Shown piece after piece: positions 34,010 through 41,891 of a DNA stretch of 64,000 nucleotides. The position numbers were made by a program, and so were the translations under genes. The stretch's first letter is position 1. Each line of letters starts with the position of its first letter. The notes below the pieces were generated by a model. That model worked only from the letters and a program-made list of their open reading frames with translations, had not been told where the DNA came from and ran no database searches. Source of the DNA: Streptomyces sp. ISL-98 (GTDB taxonomy: Bacteria > Actinomycetota > Actinomycetes > Streptomycetales > Streptomycetaceae); assembly GCF_018614055.1 (NCBI RefSeq), contig NZ_JAGGPB010000046.1, positions 35,057 through 99,056 of the forward strand, written 5' to 3'.

Positions 34010-36295
34010 ATGACCCACACTCTCACGCCCGCATTGCGTGCTGTCGACTACCTCCGGGTGTCCACCGAGGAGCAGGCCAAGGGGTACGGCATCGCTTACA
34101 CCGGCAAGAGGACCGCCAAGTATATCGAGAAGAAGGGCTGGACCCACGTCGATACATACTCTGACGAGGTCAGCGGCAGTCTGGAGGCCCACGAGCGTCC
34201 TGATCTGAGGCGCCTGATGGAGGATGCCAGGAGAACGCCCCGCCCCTTCGACATGGTGGTGGTCAACGAGGGGCGTGGTATTGGCCGCACCGGTCGCGCC
34301 TTCTGGAAGTGGGTTTGGGAACTCGAAGATCTCGGCGTCTACGTCGCCGTCGTCAAGAAGGACTACGACAACACCACGGCCGTCGGCCGTTCCCAGATGC
34401 GCAAGGATGCGGACTATGCCGAAGAAGAGCGCGAACTCATCCGTGAGCGCACTCAGGGAGGCGTTCAAGAGAAGGCCGAAGAGGGGGGCCATCCCGGCGG
34501 TGTTGCCCCGTACGGCTGGCGTATCGAGGACAAGGGGCAGCGCGGCAAGAGCCGGATTGCCCTCGACAATGAGCATGCGGCGGCCCTGCTTCGTCAGGCA
34601 TGGAAGCACATTGTCGAAGACGAAATGGCTCCTCACGCGGTAGAAGACGAATTCAATCGGCAGGGAATCCCTGGTCCGACGAAGGAGTACTGGCCCCGTG
34701 GATCGCTGCGGCACATTTTGACCGGCCGCGCGGTTCAAGAAGCAATCCGGGTCCACAGGGATCCCGCCAGCAACAGTGGCCGACGTGGCACACGATTGGA
34801 TTCCGCAGGAAAGCCGCTATATGGCGAAACAGTCATCATCGAGCTGCCGCCGCTGTTCACGAAGGAGGAACTGAGGCGCCTCAACGCCGCGTTGGCCCGC
34901 ACTGCTCGTAAGCCCACCAGTGCGCGCGAGTCCATCCCGGAGGCTGCCGTTCACCCACTCAGCCAACGCATCGTGGGGGCGTGCGGCAAGTACTACACCG
35001 GTACCAGTCGCATCGGCAGGGACGGGGGACGGGCATACCGCTGCTCGGGCAAGGGGCAGGGATATGCAGGGGCGCCACGGTGCGACTGTGCTCAGATCAA
35101 CGCTGATGCGCTGGAGAAGAGGGTCTGGGACGAGGTCTGTGCGCTACTGGAGGACCCCGATCGTCTGATGGTCATGGCAGAGGACTGGATCGATTTCGGT
35201 CAGTCGGGCCGCGTGGATTATGCCACTCGGATCGCCGGCCTGGAAAAGCAAGTGGCTGCCCATGACGCCGCCATTTCGGCGGCTGTTGTCGTGGCTGCCA
35301 AGCAATGTGACGCCAAGGTGGCCATCGAGCAGGCAGTCCTCACACTGGCCAAGGAGCGGGAGAAAACCGTTGAGCTCCTGGAAGACGCCAAGCTGTGGCA
35401 GCAGGAATCCGAACATGCCGTGCAGCGAAGCCGCCATCTTCAGGGCTTGGTTCAACTGGCTCGTCACCGGCTGCGCGGGATGGATTCGCGCCAACAGGCG
35501 GATGCTCTGGACCTCTTGGAGGTTCAGGTCACCATCCTGGGGGAGATTCCGCGGAAGGCCCGGTGCGATGACGGGATCAGCGCGTGGTTCCGTAAGCGTG
35601 AGCGCCGTGTTCCCGTTCTGACGGAAGACGCCTGGGCGAAGGTTGAGCCCATCTTCACGGGGCGCAAGGGTAGGCGCCCCAAGGACCCCCGGGGCATGCT
35701 GGACGCCATGCTGCACAAGGCGCTTGACGGTTGTGCCTGGAGCGAGCTGCCGCTTCCGGGCGGCAACCTTGCCAGTGTTTGGCAGCGGTGGCTGAAGACG
35801 GGCTTCTGGGAGCAGCTCATGGACGCGCTGATCGACGTGCCGGGGGAGTTGCTCCCAGAAGGCGGGGTGACGCTCCCGCCCCTTGAGGTGCACGGACGGG
35901 TTGATCCCCGGTTGTTCCTAAGCCAAGATCCGTCCCCTGACAGCGGCGACGTGTTCAAGGCCTCCGACTACAAGATCTCGCCGTTCGAGCTGGAGAGCGC
36001 GCTGCTGGAGCACGAGGCGGTGGCGGAGGCGGCGGTCGTACCCGCGCCCGATGCGCTGCGGCTGTCCGTGCCGAAGGCGTACGTCGTACTGGCAGAGGGG
36101 TGGGAGCCGGGGACCGACACCGCCAAGCTGCTCTTCGAGCACTCGCGGTCGGTGCTCGCGGCGTACCAGCGCATCCGCCGCATCGAGTTCGCAGAGCTGC
36201 CCAAGACGGTGTCGGGCAAGATCCGCCGGATCGAGCTGCGCGAGCGCACGGCGAAGGGCTCGTCCGCCGAGTACGCCGAGGGAGACCTGCGATGA
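34010..36295 (+). CDS. Large serine recombinase fused in frame to the C-terminus of an acyl-CoA synthetase
   Basis: 761-residue frame made of three parts. Residues 10-165 are a serine recombinase catalytic domain with nucleophile S18 (DYLRVSTEEQ), D-E-V-S-G and RGIGRTGR. Next come the recombinase domain (GGVAPYGWRIEDKG onwards), a weak zinc ribbon (GACGKYYTG) and a coiled coil (about 405-490), as in phiC31-type integrases. Residues about 540-615 resemble the helix-turn-helix domain of IS5-type transposases (LTEDAWAKVEPIF, DPRGMLDAMLHKALDG, WSELP). From about 645 (GDVFKASDYKISPFELESAL) to the end it is the AMP-binding C-terminal subdomain of an acyl-CoA synthetase (LPKTVSGKIRRIELRER). No stop separates them. 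The synthetase N-terminal half is absent from the window, so integration into that host gene is the natural explanation. Confidence 0.88.
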   Translation: MTHTLTPALRAVDYLRVSTEEQAKGYGIAYTGKRTAKYIEKKGWTHVDTYSDEVSGSLEAHERPDLRRLMEDARRTPRPFDMVVVNEGRGIGRTGRAFWKWVWELEDLGVYVAVVKKDYDNTTAVGRSQMRKDADYAEEERELIRERTQGGVQEKAEEGGHPGGVAPYGWRIEDKGQRGKSRIALDNEHAAALLRQAWKHIVEDEMAPHAVEDEFNRQGIPGPTKEYWPRGSLRHILTGRAVQEAIRVHRDPASNSGRRGTRLDSAGKPLYGETVIIELPPLFTKEELRRLNAALARTARKPTSARESIPEAAVHPLSQRIVGACGKYYTGTSRIGRDGGRAYRCSGKGQGYAGAPRCDCAQINADALEKRVWDEVCALLEDPDRLMVMAEDWIDFGQSGRVDYATRIAGLEKQVAAHDAAISAAVVVAAKQCDAKVAIEQAVLTLAKEREKTVELLEDAKLWQQESEHAVQRSRHLQGLVQLARHRLRGMDSRQQADALDLLEVQVTILGEIPRKARCDDGISAWFRKRERRVPVLTEDAWAKVEPIFTGRKGRRPKDPRGMLDAMLHKALDGCAWSELPLPGGNLASVWQRWLKTGFWEQLMDALIDVPGELLPEGGVTLPPLEVHGRVDPRLFLSQDPSPDSGDVFKASDYKISPFELESALLEHEAVAEAAVVPAPDALRLSVPKAYVVLAEGWEPGTDTAKLLFEHSRSVLAAYQRIRRIEFAELPKTVSGKIRRIELRERTAKGSSAEYAEGDLR
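35925..35960. other. Probable attachment-site junction of the integrated element
   Basis: Encoded protein changes here from recombinase-side sequence (FLSQDPSPDS) to conserved acyl-CoA synthetase sequence (DVFKASDYKISPFE). The host half of the att site should be to the right and the element half to the left. The 2-bp crossover cannot be fixed from one junction alone. Confidence 0.6.
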
Positions 36296-37893
36296 GCTCG
36301 TACACGCACGGCACCGGCTCCGCACCGCTCCTCGGCGACACGATCGGCCGGAACCTCGACCGGGCGATCGCGGCGTACCCGGACCGGGAGGCGCTGGTCG
36401 ATCTGGGGAGGGGCGGCCGTTGGACGTACGCGGAATTCGGTGCGGCCGTCGACCAGTTGGCGCGCGGACTGCTCGGCACGGGGGTTGCGAAGGGCGACCG
36501 GGTCGGGATCTGGGCGGTGAACTGCTCGGAGTGGGTGCTGGTGCAGTACGCCACGGCCCGGATCGGCGCGATCATGGTGAACATCAATCCGGCCTACCGG
36601 GCGCACGAGCTGGCGTACGTACTCAACCAGGCGGGCATCTCGGTCCTGATCGCCTCGCAGTCCCACAAGACGAGCGACTACCGCGCGCTGGTGGATCAAG
36701 TGCGGCCGGACTGTCCCGGGCTGCGGGCCGTCCACTACATCGAGGACGGTTCCTGGGACGTGCTCCTTGATGCGGCCAAGCGGGTCACCCCGTCCCAACT
36801 GACCGCCCGCGAGGCCGAGTTGTCGTGCGACGACCCCATCAACATCCAGTACACGTCGGGGACAACCGGATTCCCCAAGGGAGCGACGCTCTCCCACCAC
36901 AACATCCTCAACAACGGCTATTTCGTGGGCGAGATGGTCGGCTACACCGAGCAGGACCGTATCTGCCTGCCCGTGCCGTTCTACCACTGCTTCGGCATGG
37001 TGATGGGAAATCTCGCGGCCACGTCCCGCGGCGCGTGCATCGTCATCCCGGCGCCGTCCTTCGACCCGGCTGCGACGCTCCGGGCCGTTCAGGAGGAGCG
37101 CTGCACCTCCCTCTACGGGGTCCCCACGATGTTCATCGCGGAGCTCGGCCTCCCGGACTTCTCCTCGTACGACCTGTCCTCCCTGCGCACCGGCATCATG
37201 GCGGGCTCGCCCTGCCCCGTGGAGGTGATGAAGCGGGTCGTCGCCGAGATGCACATGGCCGAGGTGTCCATCTGTTACGGCATGACGGAGACGTCCCCGG
37301 TCTCCACCCAGACCCGCCGCGACGACGATCTGGAGCGCCGTACGGGCACGGTCGGGCGGGTCATGCCGCACGTGGAGATCAAGGTCGTCGACCCGGTGAC
37401 GGGTGTGACGCTGCCGCGTGGTGAGGCGGGCGAGCTGTGCACGCGCGGTTACAGCGTGATGCTCGGGTACTGGGAGGAGCCGGAGAAGACCGCGGAGGTC
37501 ATCGACGCGGGCCGCTGGATGCATACCGGCGACCTGGCGGTGATCCGCGAGGACGGCTACGTCCAGATCGTCGGCCGGATCAAAGACATGATCATCAGGG
37601 GCGGCGAGAACGTCTATCCACGCGAGATCGAGGAGTTCCTGTACGGCCACCCGAAGATCTCCGACGTCCAGGTGGTCGGACTCCCCGACGAGCGTTACGG
37701 CGAGGAGATCCTGGCCTGCGTCATCCCCCACAAGCAGGACGACCCGCCGACGCTGGACGAGGTGACGGCGTACTGCCGCGAACAGCTCGCCCATTACAAG
37801 GTCCCGCGGCGCCTGGCGATCATGGATTCGTTCCCGATGACGGTCAGCGGCAAGGTCAGGAAGGTGGAGCTGCGGGAGCGTTACAGCGACTAG
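36292..37893 (+). CDS. Acyl-CoA synthetase (FadD-type AMP-binding ligase)
   Basis: 533-residue ANL-superfamily enzyme activating fatty or related acids to acyl-CoA via an acyl-AMP. Motif A3 YTSGTTGFPKG, A5 CYGMTETSPVS, A7/A8 HTGDLAV and VGRIKDMIIRGGENVYP, and A10 lysine in MTVSGKVRKVEL are intact. ATG overlaps the stop of the preceding chimeric frame (ATGA), which preserves the original coupling between two adjacent synthetase genes before the element inserted. It therefore probably depends on transcription that now comes from inside the element. The gene also contains an R4-attB-like segment. Confidence 0.93.
   Translation: MSSYTHGTGSAPLLGDTIGRNLDRAIAAYPDREALVDLGRGGRWTYAEFGAAVDQLARGLLGTGVAKGDRVGIWAVNCSEWVLVQYATARIGAIMVNINPAYRAHELAYVLNQAGISVLIASQSHKTSDYRALVDQVRPDCPGLRAVHYIEDGSWDVLLDAAKRVTPSQLTAREAELSCDDPINIQYTSGTTGFPKGATLSHHNILNNGYFVGEMVGYTEQDRICLPVPFYHCFGMVMGNLAATSRGACIVIPAPSFDPAATLRAVQEERCTSLYGVPTMFIAELGLPDFSSYDLSSLRTGIMAGSPCPVEVMKRVVAEMHMAEVSICYGMTETSPVSTQTRRDDDLERRTGTVGRVMPHVEIKVVDPVTGVTLPRGEAGELCTRGYSVMLGYWEEPEKTAEVIDAGRWMHTGDLAVIREDGYVQIVGRIKDMIIRGGENVYPREIEEFLYGHPKISDVQVVGLPDERYGEEILACVIPHKQDDPPTLDEVTAYCREQLAHYKVPRRLAIMDSFPMTVSGKVRKVELRERYSD
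36964..37014. other. R4-phage-attB-like sequence inside the acyl-CoA synthetase gene
   Basis: The stretch including TTCTACCACTGCTTCGGCAT (36,980-36,999) resembles, from memory, the attB used by Streptomyces phage R4, which lies in an acyl-CoA synthetase gene. It is uninterrupted here. It is simply conserved coding sequence and needs no function other than that. Confidence 0.5.
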
Positions 37894-37907
37894 CGATCGA
37901 TCAGCGG

Positions 37908-38885
37908 TCAGGGGTTGTCGATACGGACGACCAGTTTGCCGACCGAGCGGTTGTGTTCCATGTCGGAGTGCGCTTCGCGGATGTCTTCGAGGCGGTAGAC
38001 CTGCGGCGGACCGAGTGCGATGCGTCCGTCGGCGATTTTGTCGAGGCAGTCCTGCAGTACGGCGGCGGGGAGGTCGGTGGACTTGCCGCCGTAGCCGGTC
38101 AGGCGGACCCCGTTGGGCAGGTAGCCGATGGGGTAGAAGTCCGGCACGGTCCATTCGTTGGACAGCATTCCGGTGAAGCAGACCGTGCCGTGGACGCGGG
38201 TGGCGGCGAGAGTGTCGGGGAGGGTGGGGGTGCCGACGAGTTCGACGGCCGCGTCGACCCCGCCTGGCACGATGTCCCGTACATCGTCGGAGATGCGTCC
38301 CGTGTCGACCAGGACATGATCGGCGCCGTGCTCGGTCAGCGCCTTGGCCCGGTCGGCCTGCCGGGTCGTGGACAGGACAATGGCACCCATGTCCTTGGCG
38401 AGCGCCGTGGCGGCGAGCCCGACGGACGACTTGCCGCCGCGCACGAGGAGGGTCTGGCCGGGGCGCAGATCCAGGCCGGTGGTGAGCGAGCCGTACGCCG
38501 TCTGCAAGGTTTCGGGCACCGCGCCGATGACCTCCCATGGGAGGTCCGACCGGAACGGGATGACCTGGCCGCGCGGCACGACCGTGTATTCGGCGTAGCC
38601 GCCGTCGAATGTGCGGCCCATGCCGCCGATCATCGTCGCGACCTGTTGTCCGGTCCTGAACTCGCCGTCCGGATCCGCGTCGACCGTGCCCACGCATTCG
38701 ATGCCCGGTACGCGCGGGAAGGTCACTCCTTCCGCGAGGCCGAGGCGGGTGTGCAGCTCGGAGCGGTTCAGGCAGAAGGCGCGCACCGCGATACGGATCC
38801 AGCCTGGCGGGGGCTGTGGCATCGGCAGTTCACGGAGGTGGAGGTTCTCGACCGGCCCCGGCCCGGTCAGGACTGTCCCGCGCAT
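37908..38885 (-). CDS. Zinc-independent MDR-family NADPH:quinone oxidoreductase-like protein
   Basis: 325 residues. Medium-chain dehydrogenase fold with NADPH-binding segment LLVRGGKSSVGLAATALAKDMG and the family start RAFCLNRSELHTRLGL; the zinc ligands of alcohol dehydrogenases are absent. Converges with the acyl-CoA synthetase (14 bp between stops). The start codon at 38,883-38,885 has no clear ribosome binding site, and a tRNA fragment begins 18 bp upstream, so the native promoter has probably been replaced. Substrate unknown. Confidence 0.9.
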   Translation of the reverse strand: MRGTVLTGPGPVENLHLRELPMPQPPPGWIRIAVRAFCLNRSELHTRLGLAEGVTFPRVPGIECVGTVDADPDGEFRTGQQVATMIGGMGRTFDGGYAEYTVVPRGQVIPFRSDLPWEVIGAVPETLQTAYGSLTTGLDLRPGQTLLVRGGKSSVGLAATALAKDMGAIVLSTTRQADRAKALTEHGADHVLVDTGRISDDVRDIVPGGVDAAVELVGTPTLPDTLAATRVHGTVCFTGMLSNEWTVPDFYPIGYLPNGVRLTGYGGKSTDLPAAVLQDCLDKIADGRIALGPPQVYRLEDIREAHSDMEHNRSVGKLVVRIDNP

Positions 38886-38902
38886 ACGCGTCTCGCGACC
38901 AT

Positions 38903-38948
38903 CGGACTCATAATCCGTCGGCTGTGGGTTCGAGTCCCACCCGCCCCA
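38903..38948 (+). pseudogene. 3' fragment of a tRNA gene with CAU anticodon
   Basis: 46 bp that fit the 3' part of a tRNA: anticodon arm CGGA-CTCATAA-TCCG with anticodon CAT in a canonical loop, variable region, T arm GTGGG-TTCGAGT-CCCAC and acceptor strand CCGCCCC plus A. The 5' part (acceptor GGGGCGG and D arm) is missing; the upstream bases do not pair. Such 3' tRNA pieces are the typical scar of tRNA-targeting integrases. Confidence 0.8.
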
Positions 38949-39174
38949 CTTCGCCTCCCGCGCAGAACGATCTGGCCTGTGGAAACGCGGGTTGGAGGGG
39001 TGTTTTGCGTGAGGCGTTTACCTCACATCGGTGAGGCGGAGACGTCTCTGTGCGCCTCACCGGGCCCCGATCCCCTCGCGAACTGGGGCTTTAGGGCCTC
39101 ACCTTGGTGGGATCCGTGGTTGACGGTCCCACGGCCCCTTTGGGGCACCCCGCCCTGCAGCGACCTCCGGGGAC

Positions 39175-39369
39175 ATGGAGCTGTGCCACCAGTACGGCAT
39201 TCCTCACTCGCAGTTCACCGCGGCGGGCGACGGCCGTTGGACGGCCTTGGACCGGGAAACGGCCCTGTCGTATCTGGCGTACACGCGCACGGTACGCCAG
39301 GGCTGCGGTACGCGGGTGCCGGAGCGGGACGCGCAGGTTGGGGGCGACCACTTCGCGTACATCCCGTAG
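39175..39369 (+). CDS. Small phage-like protein, probable element relic
   Basis: 64 residues: MELCHQYGIPHSQFTAAGDG, then LDRETALSYLAYTRTVRQGCGTR. This resembles a small conserved protein of actinophage structural modules (pattern C-x2-YGIPHS ... C-x-x-CGTR), with the first Cys of the C-x2-C changed (RQGCGTR) and the usual tail shortened. Isolated between a tRNA fragment and a LysR gene, so likely a remnant. The 226 bp before it (38,949-39,174) hold no gene. Confidence 0.5.
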   Translation: MELCHQYGIPHSQFTAAGDGRWTALDRETALSYLAYTRTVRQGCGTRVPERDAQVGGDHFAYIP

Positions 39370-39486
39370 ACGAGCCGCTGCCCAGGCTGCGAGTTAATCG
39401 AGATGGAACGGGAGCAGGTACCGGAAGGGCCTGAGGGGCGCGGGGTGAAGATCGGGCTTCGGGAAGGACGGCAGAGGGTTTCGCGG

Positions 39487-40389
39487 TCAGGCCGCCGGCC
39501 CGGCGGTCTCGGTGACCGCCAGCGCGAAGGCCTCCGCCTGCGTGGAGGGCCGGGTGCGGTGACGGATGAGGCCCAGTTCGGATTCCGGCAGGCCCTGCAC
39601 CGCGACGAAGGTGAGGGAGTCGCGGCGCCCGTGGTAGTCGGCCGTGGACCGGCACAGCAGCATGGCGCCCCGGTTGGCCGCCGTCAGACTCAGCCCTTCC
39701 TGGAGCGTGTTGACGGTGGGTCCGGTCGGCACGGGGAGGCCGCCCGGGGTCAGGCCGGGGGCCTGGGCCCGTCGCCAGTACTCGGGGGCGCCGCCGTCGA
39801 TGCCGATGAGTCGGCAGTCGGCGAGTTCCTCGGCGGAGAGCGATTCCCGGGCGGCGAAGGGGTGCCGGACGGACACGGCGAGGGTCTGCGGCTGCCGGGA
39901 GAAGACCGGGCCGAGGACGAGGTCGTCCTCGGCGACCGGCAGCAGGACCACCGCGCAGTCCACCTCTTGGCGGCGCAGCGGCCCGAAGGGGTCGGAGAGC
40001 GGGATCTCGACGATCTTGATCGCGCAGTCGGGATGCCGGTCCCCGAACAGGGCGATTGCCCGGCTGAGGTAGTCGTCGACGGTGCCCTGGAAGCCGATGC
40101 GCAACTCCCCGCCCATGCCCTGTGCGGCGGCCCGCGCTTCGTCGACCGTGGCGCGCAGGGCGTCATACGCTGGGCGTAGGCCCGCGAGGAAGCTCTCGCC
40201 GAGCGGGGTCAGGCGCACCCGGCGGCTGGTGCGTTCGACGAGCGGGGCGCCGATGCGGCTCTCCAGGGAGCGCAGCAGCTGGCTGACCCGACTCTGGGAC
40301 ACATACAGCCGCTCGCCCGCCCGTCCGAAGTGCAACTCCTGGGCGAGTACGAGGAACGTCTCCAACTCGCGTATCTCGACACCGCTCAT
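39487..40389 (-). CDS. LysR-family transcriptional regulator
   Basis: 300 residues: N-terminal winged HTH (FLVLAQELHFGRAGERLYVSQSRVSQLLRSLE) and a periplasmic-binding-protein-like effector domain (from about 95, GELRIGFQGTVDDYLSRAI). Divergent from the MFS transporter gene, the usual arrangement for a regulator and its target, but a TnpB element now separates them by about 1.5 kb. Effector unknown. Confidence 0.9.
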   Translation of the reverse strand: MSGVEIRELETFLVLAQELHFGRAGERLYVSQSRVSQLLRSLESRIGAPLVERTSRRVRLTPLGESFLAGLRPAYDALRATVDEARAAAQGMGGELRIGFQGTVDDYLSRAIALFGDRHPDCAIKIVEIPLSDPFGPLRRQEVDCAVVLLPVAEDDLVLGPVFSRQPQTLAVSVRHPFAARESLSAEELADCRLIGIDGGAPEYWRRAQAPGLTPGGLPVPTGPTVNTLQEGLSLTAANRGAMLLCRSTADYHGRRDSLTFVAVQGLPESELGLIRHRTRPSTQAEAFALAVTETAGPAA

Positions 40390-40404
40390 CGGCTCTCCTT
40401 CGTG

Positions 40405-41781
40405 GATACCCCCGGCTTTAGCCGGGGGAGGAAGCGAAGCTCCTGCGGAGCAGGGCAGGGAAAGCAGTTTCGCCTCCAGGGCGGAACGGCGTTGTCAGTG
40501 GCGGCCGGTAGGTTGATCACATGCATCTGCGGTACTCCTTCCGGATCGATCCGAGTCCGGGTCAGCACCTCACGCTGGCCCGGACGTTCGGCTGTGCCCG
40601 GGTGGTCTACAACGATGCGCTTGCAGCTAGGAAGGCCGCGTACGCGGCGGACAAGTCGCGTATCCCCACGGGCGAGCTGGCCCGGCGGGTGATCACCCAG
40701 GCGAAGAAGACACCGGAGCGGTCGTGGCTCGCTGAGGTGTCCGTGGACGCGTTGCAGTCTTCTCTTCGGGATCTCGATACCGCGTACGCGAACTTCTTCG
40801 CGTCGGTGACCGGGAAACGGCGTGGCCGTCGGGTGGGTCTGCCGGTGTTCAAGTCGAAGCGGGAGAACCGGCAGTCGGTCCGGTTCTCGAAGAATGGATT
40901 CCGGCTCCGTGACAACGGCCTGCTGAACCTGGCGAAGATCGGGGATGTCCGGGTCCGCTGGTCTAGGCCCCTGCCGTCCGCCCCGTCGTCGGTGACCGTG
41001 ATCAAGGATGCGGCCGGCCGGTACTTCGCGAGCTTCGTTGTGGAGGTCGAGCCGTCGGATCTCGCCCCGGTGGAATCCGAGGTCGGTATCGACCTGGGTC
41101 TGACCACATACGCGGTGCTCTCCGACGGGAAGACGATCGACAATCCCCGCTTCCTGCGCCGCGCGGAGCGCCAGCTGAGGAAGGCTCAGCAGACGCTCAG
41201 CCGGAAGGCGAAAGGCAGCAAGAACCGGGCCAAGGCCCGCATCAAGGTCGCCCGCGCCCATACGCGGGTGGCTGACGCGCGGCGGGACTGGTGCCACCAG
41301 ACGGCTTCGAGGCTGATCCGCGATAACCAAGCGGTCTACCTCGAAGACCTGGCGGTCTCCGGTCTCGCACGTACCCGCATGGCCAAGTCCGTCCACGATG
41401 CCGCGTGGGGCACCTTCCGCCGTGTACTGGAGGAGAAAGCCGCCCGGTACGGCCGCCACGTCGGCGTGGTGTCGCGGTGGCTGCCGTCGTCCCAGACCTG
41501 CCACCTGTGCTGGGTCGTGGACGGGAAGAAACCCCTGCACGTCCGTGAGTGGACGTGCGGCGGATGCGGAGCCCTGCATGATCGTGACCTCAATGCGTCG
41601 CGTGTGATCCTCGCCGCCGGACAGGCGGAGAGGCTAAACGCCCCTGGAGGACCGGTAAGCCCTGGCGTGGAAATCCCACGCCAGGCCCGGCCCGTCGAAC
41701 GGGGAACCCACCCGAAGGCCCAGCCGGTCACAACCGGCAGCCAGGCGGGAATCCCGCTGCTTTAGCTGGGGGAGGATGTCA
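40405..41781 (+). mobile_element. TnpB-only IS200/IS605-like element
   Basis: Left end region has the hairpin CCCCCGGC-TTTA-GCCGGGGG (40,409-40,428) followed by GAGGAAG; the right end region repeats the motif as GCTTTAGCTGGGGGAGGATG (41,758-41,777). Between them only tnpB is present, no Y1 transposase TnpA, so the element cannot move by itself. An internal stem (CCTGGCGTGG at 41,661-41,670 with CCACGCCAGG at 41,676-41,685) and GCGGG/CCCGC at 41,745-41,757 overlap the tnpB 3' end, as expected for a right-end guide (omega) RNA. Exact borders are estimates. Confidence 0.75.
40521..41765 (+). CDS. tnpB: TnpB RNA-guided endonuclease (IS605 OrfB family)
   Basis: 414 residues. N-terminal OrfB helix-turn-helix (RYSFRIDPSPGQHLTLARTFGCARVVYN), then a split RuvC nuclease: first Asp in GIDLGLTTYAV, Glu in YLEDLAVSGL, a zinc finger with C-H-L-C and C-G-G-C, and the final Asp in HDRDLNASR. 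All three catalytic residues are present, so the nuclease is probably active. The C-terminal about 50 residues (after VILAAGQAERLN) are low-complexity and overlap the predicted guide RNA scaffold. ATG 40521; the neighbouring LysR gene is divergent. Confidence 0.92.
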   Translation: MHLRYSFRIDPSPGQHLTLARTFGCARVVYNDALAARKAAYAADKSRIPTGELARRVITQAKKTPERSWLAEVSVDALQSSLRDLDTAYANFFASVTGKRRGRRVGLPVFKSKRENRQSVRFSKNGFRLRDNGLLNLAKIGDVRVRWSRPLPSAPSSVTVIKDAAGRYFASFVVEVEPSDLAPVESEVGIDLGLTTYAVLSDGKTIDNPRFLRRAERQLRKAQQTLSRKAKGSKNRAKARIKVARAHTRVADARRDWCHQTASRLIRDNQAVYLEDLAVSGLARTRMAKSVHDAAWGTFRRVLEEKAARYGRHVGVVSRWLPSSQTCHLCWVVDGKKPLHVREWTCGGCGALHDRDLNASRVILAAGQAERLNAPGGPVSPGVEIPRQARPVERGTHPKAQPVTTGSQAGIPLL

Positions 41782-41891
41782 AGGTTCCCTTTCCACACCG
41801 CCGCTCCGCGCGGTCGATCCAGTAGCCCCGCTTATCGAAGGATGAGGGATCCGCCGTTGTTCCCGCAGGTCGGGGCGGGTTGGCTGGTCGC

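Noticed and set aside
35968..38697. 909-residue minus-strand open frame
   Set aside because: Antisense to the acyl-CoA synthetases; Arg/His/Pro-rich with no family motifs. A high-GC shadow of real genes.
37437..39434. 665-residue plus-strand frame across the oxidoreductase
   Set aside because: Off-frame read of the acyl-CoA synthetase end followed by antisense of the oxidoreductase.
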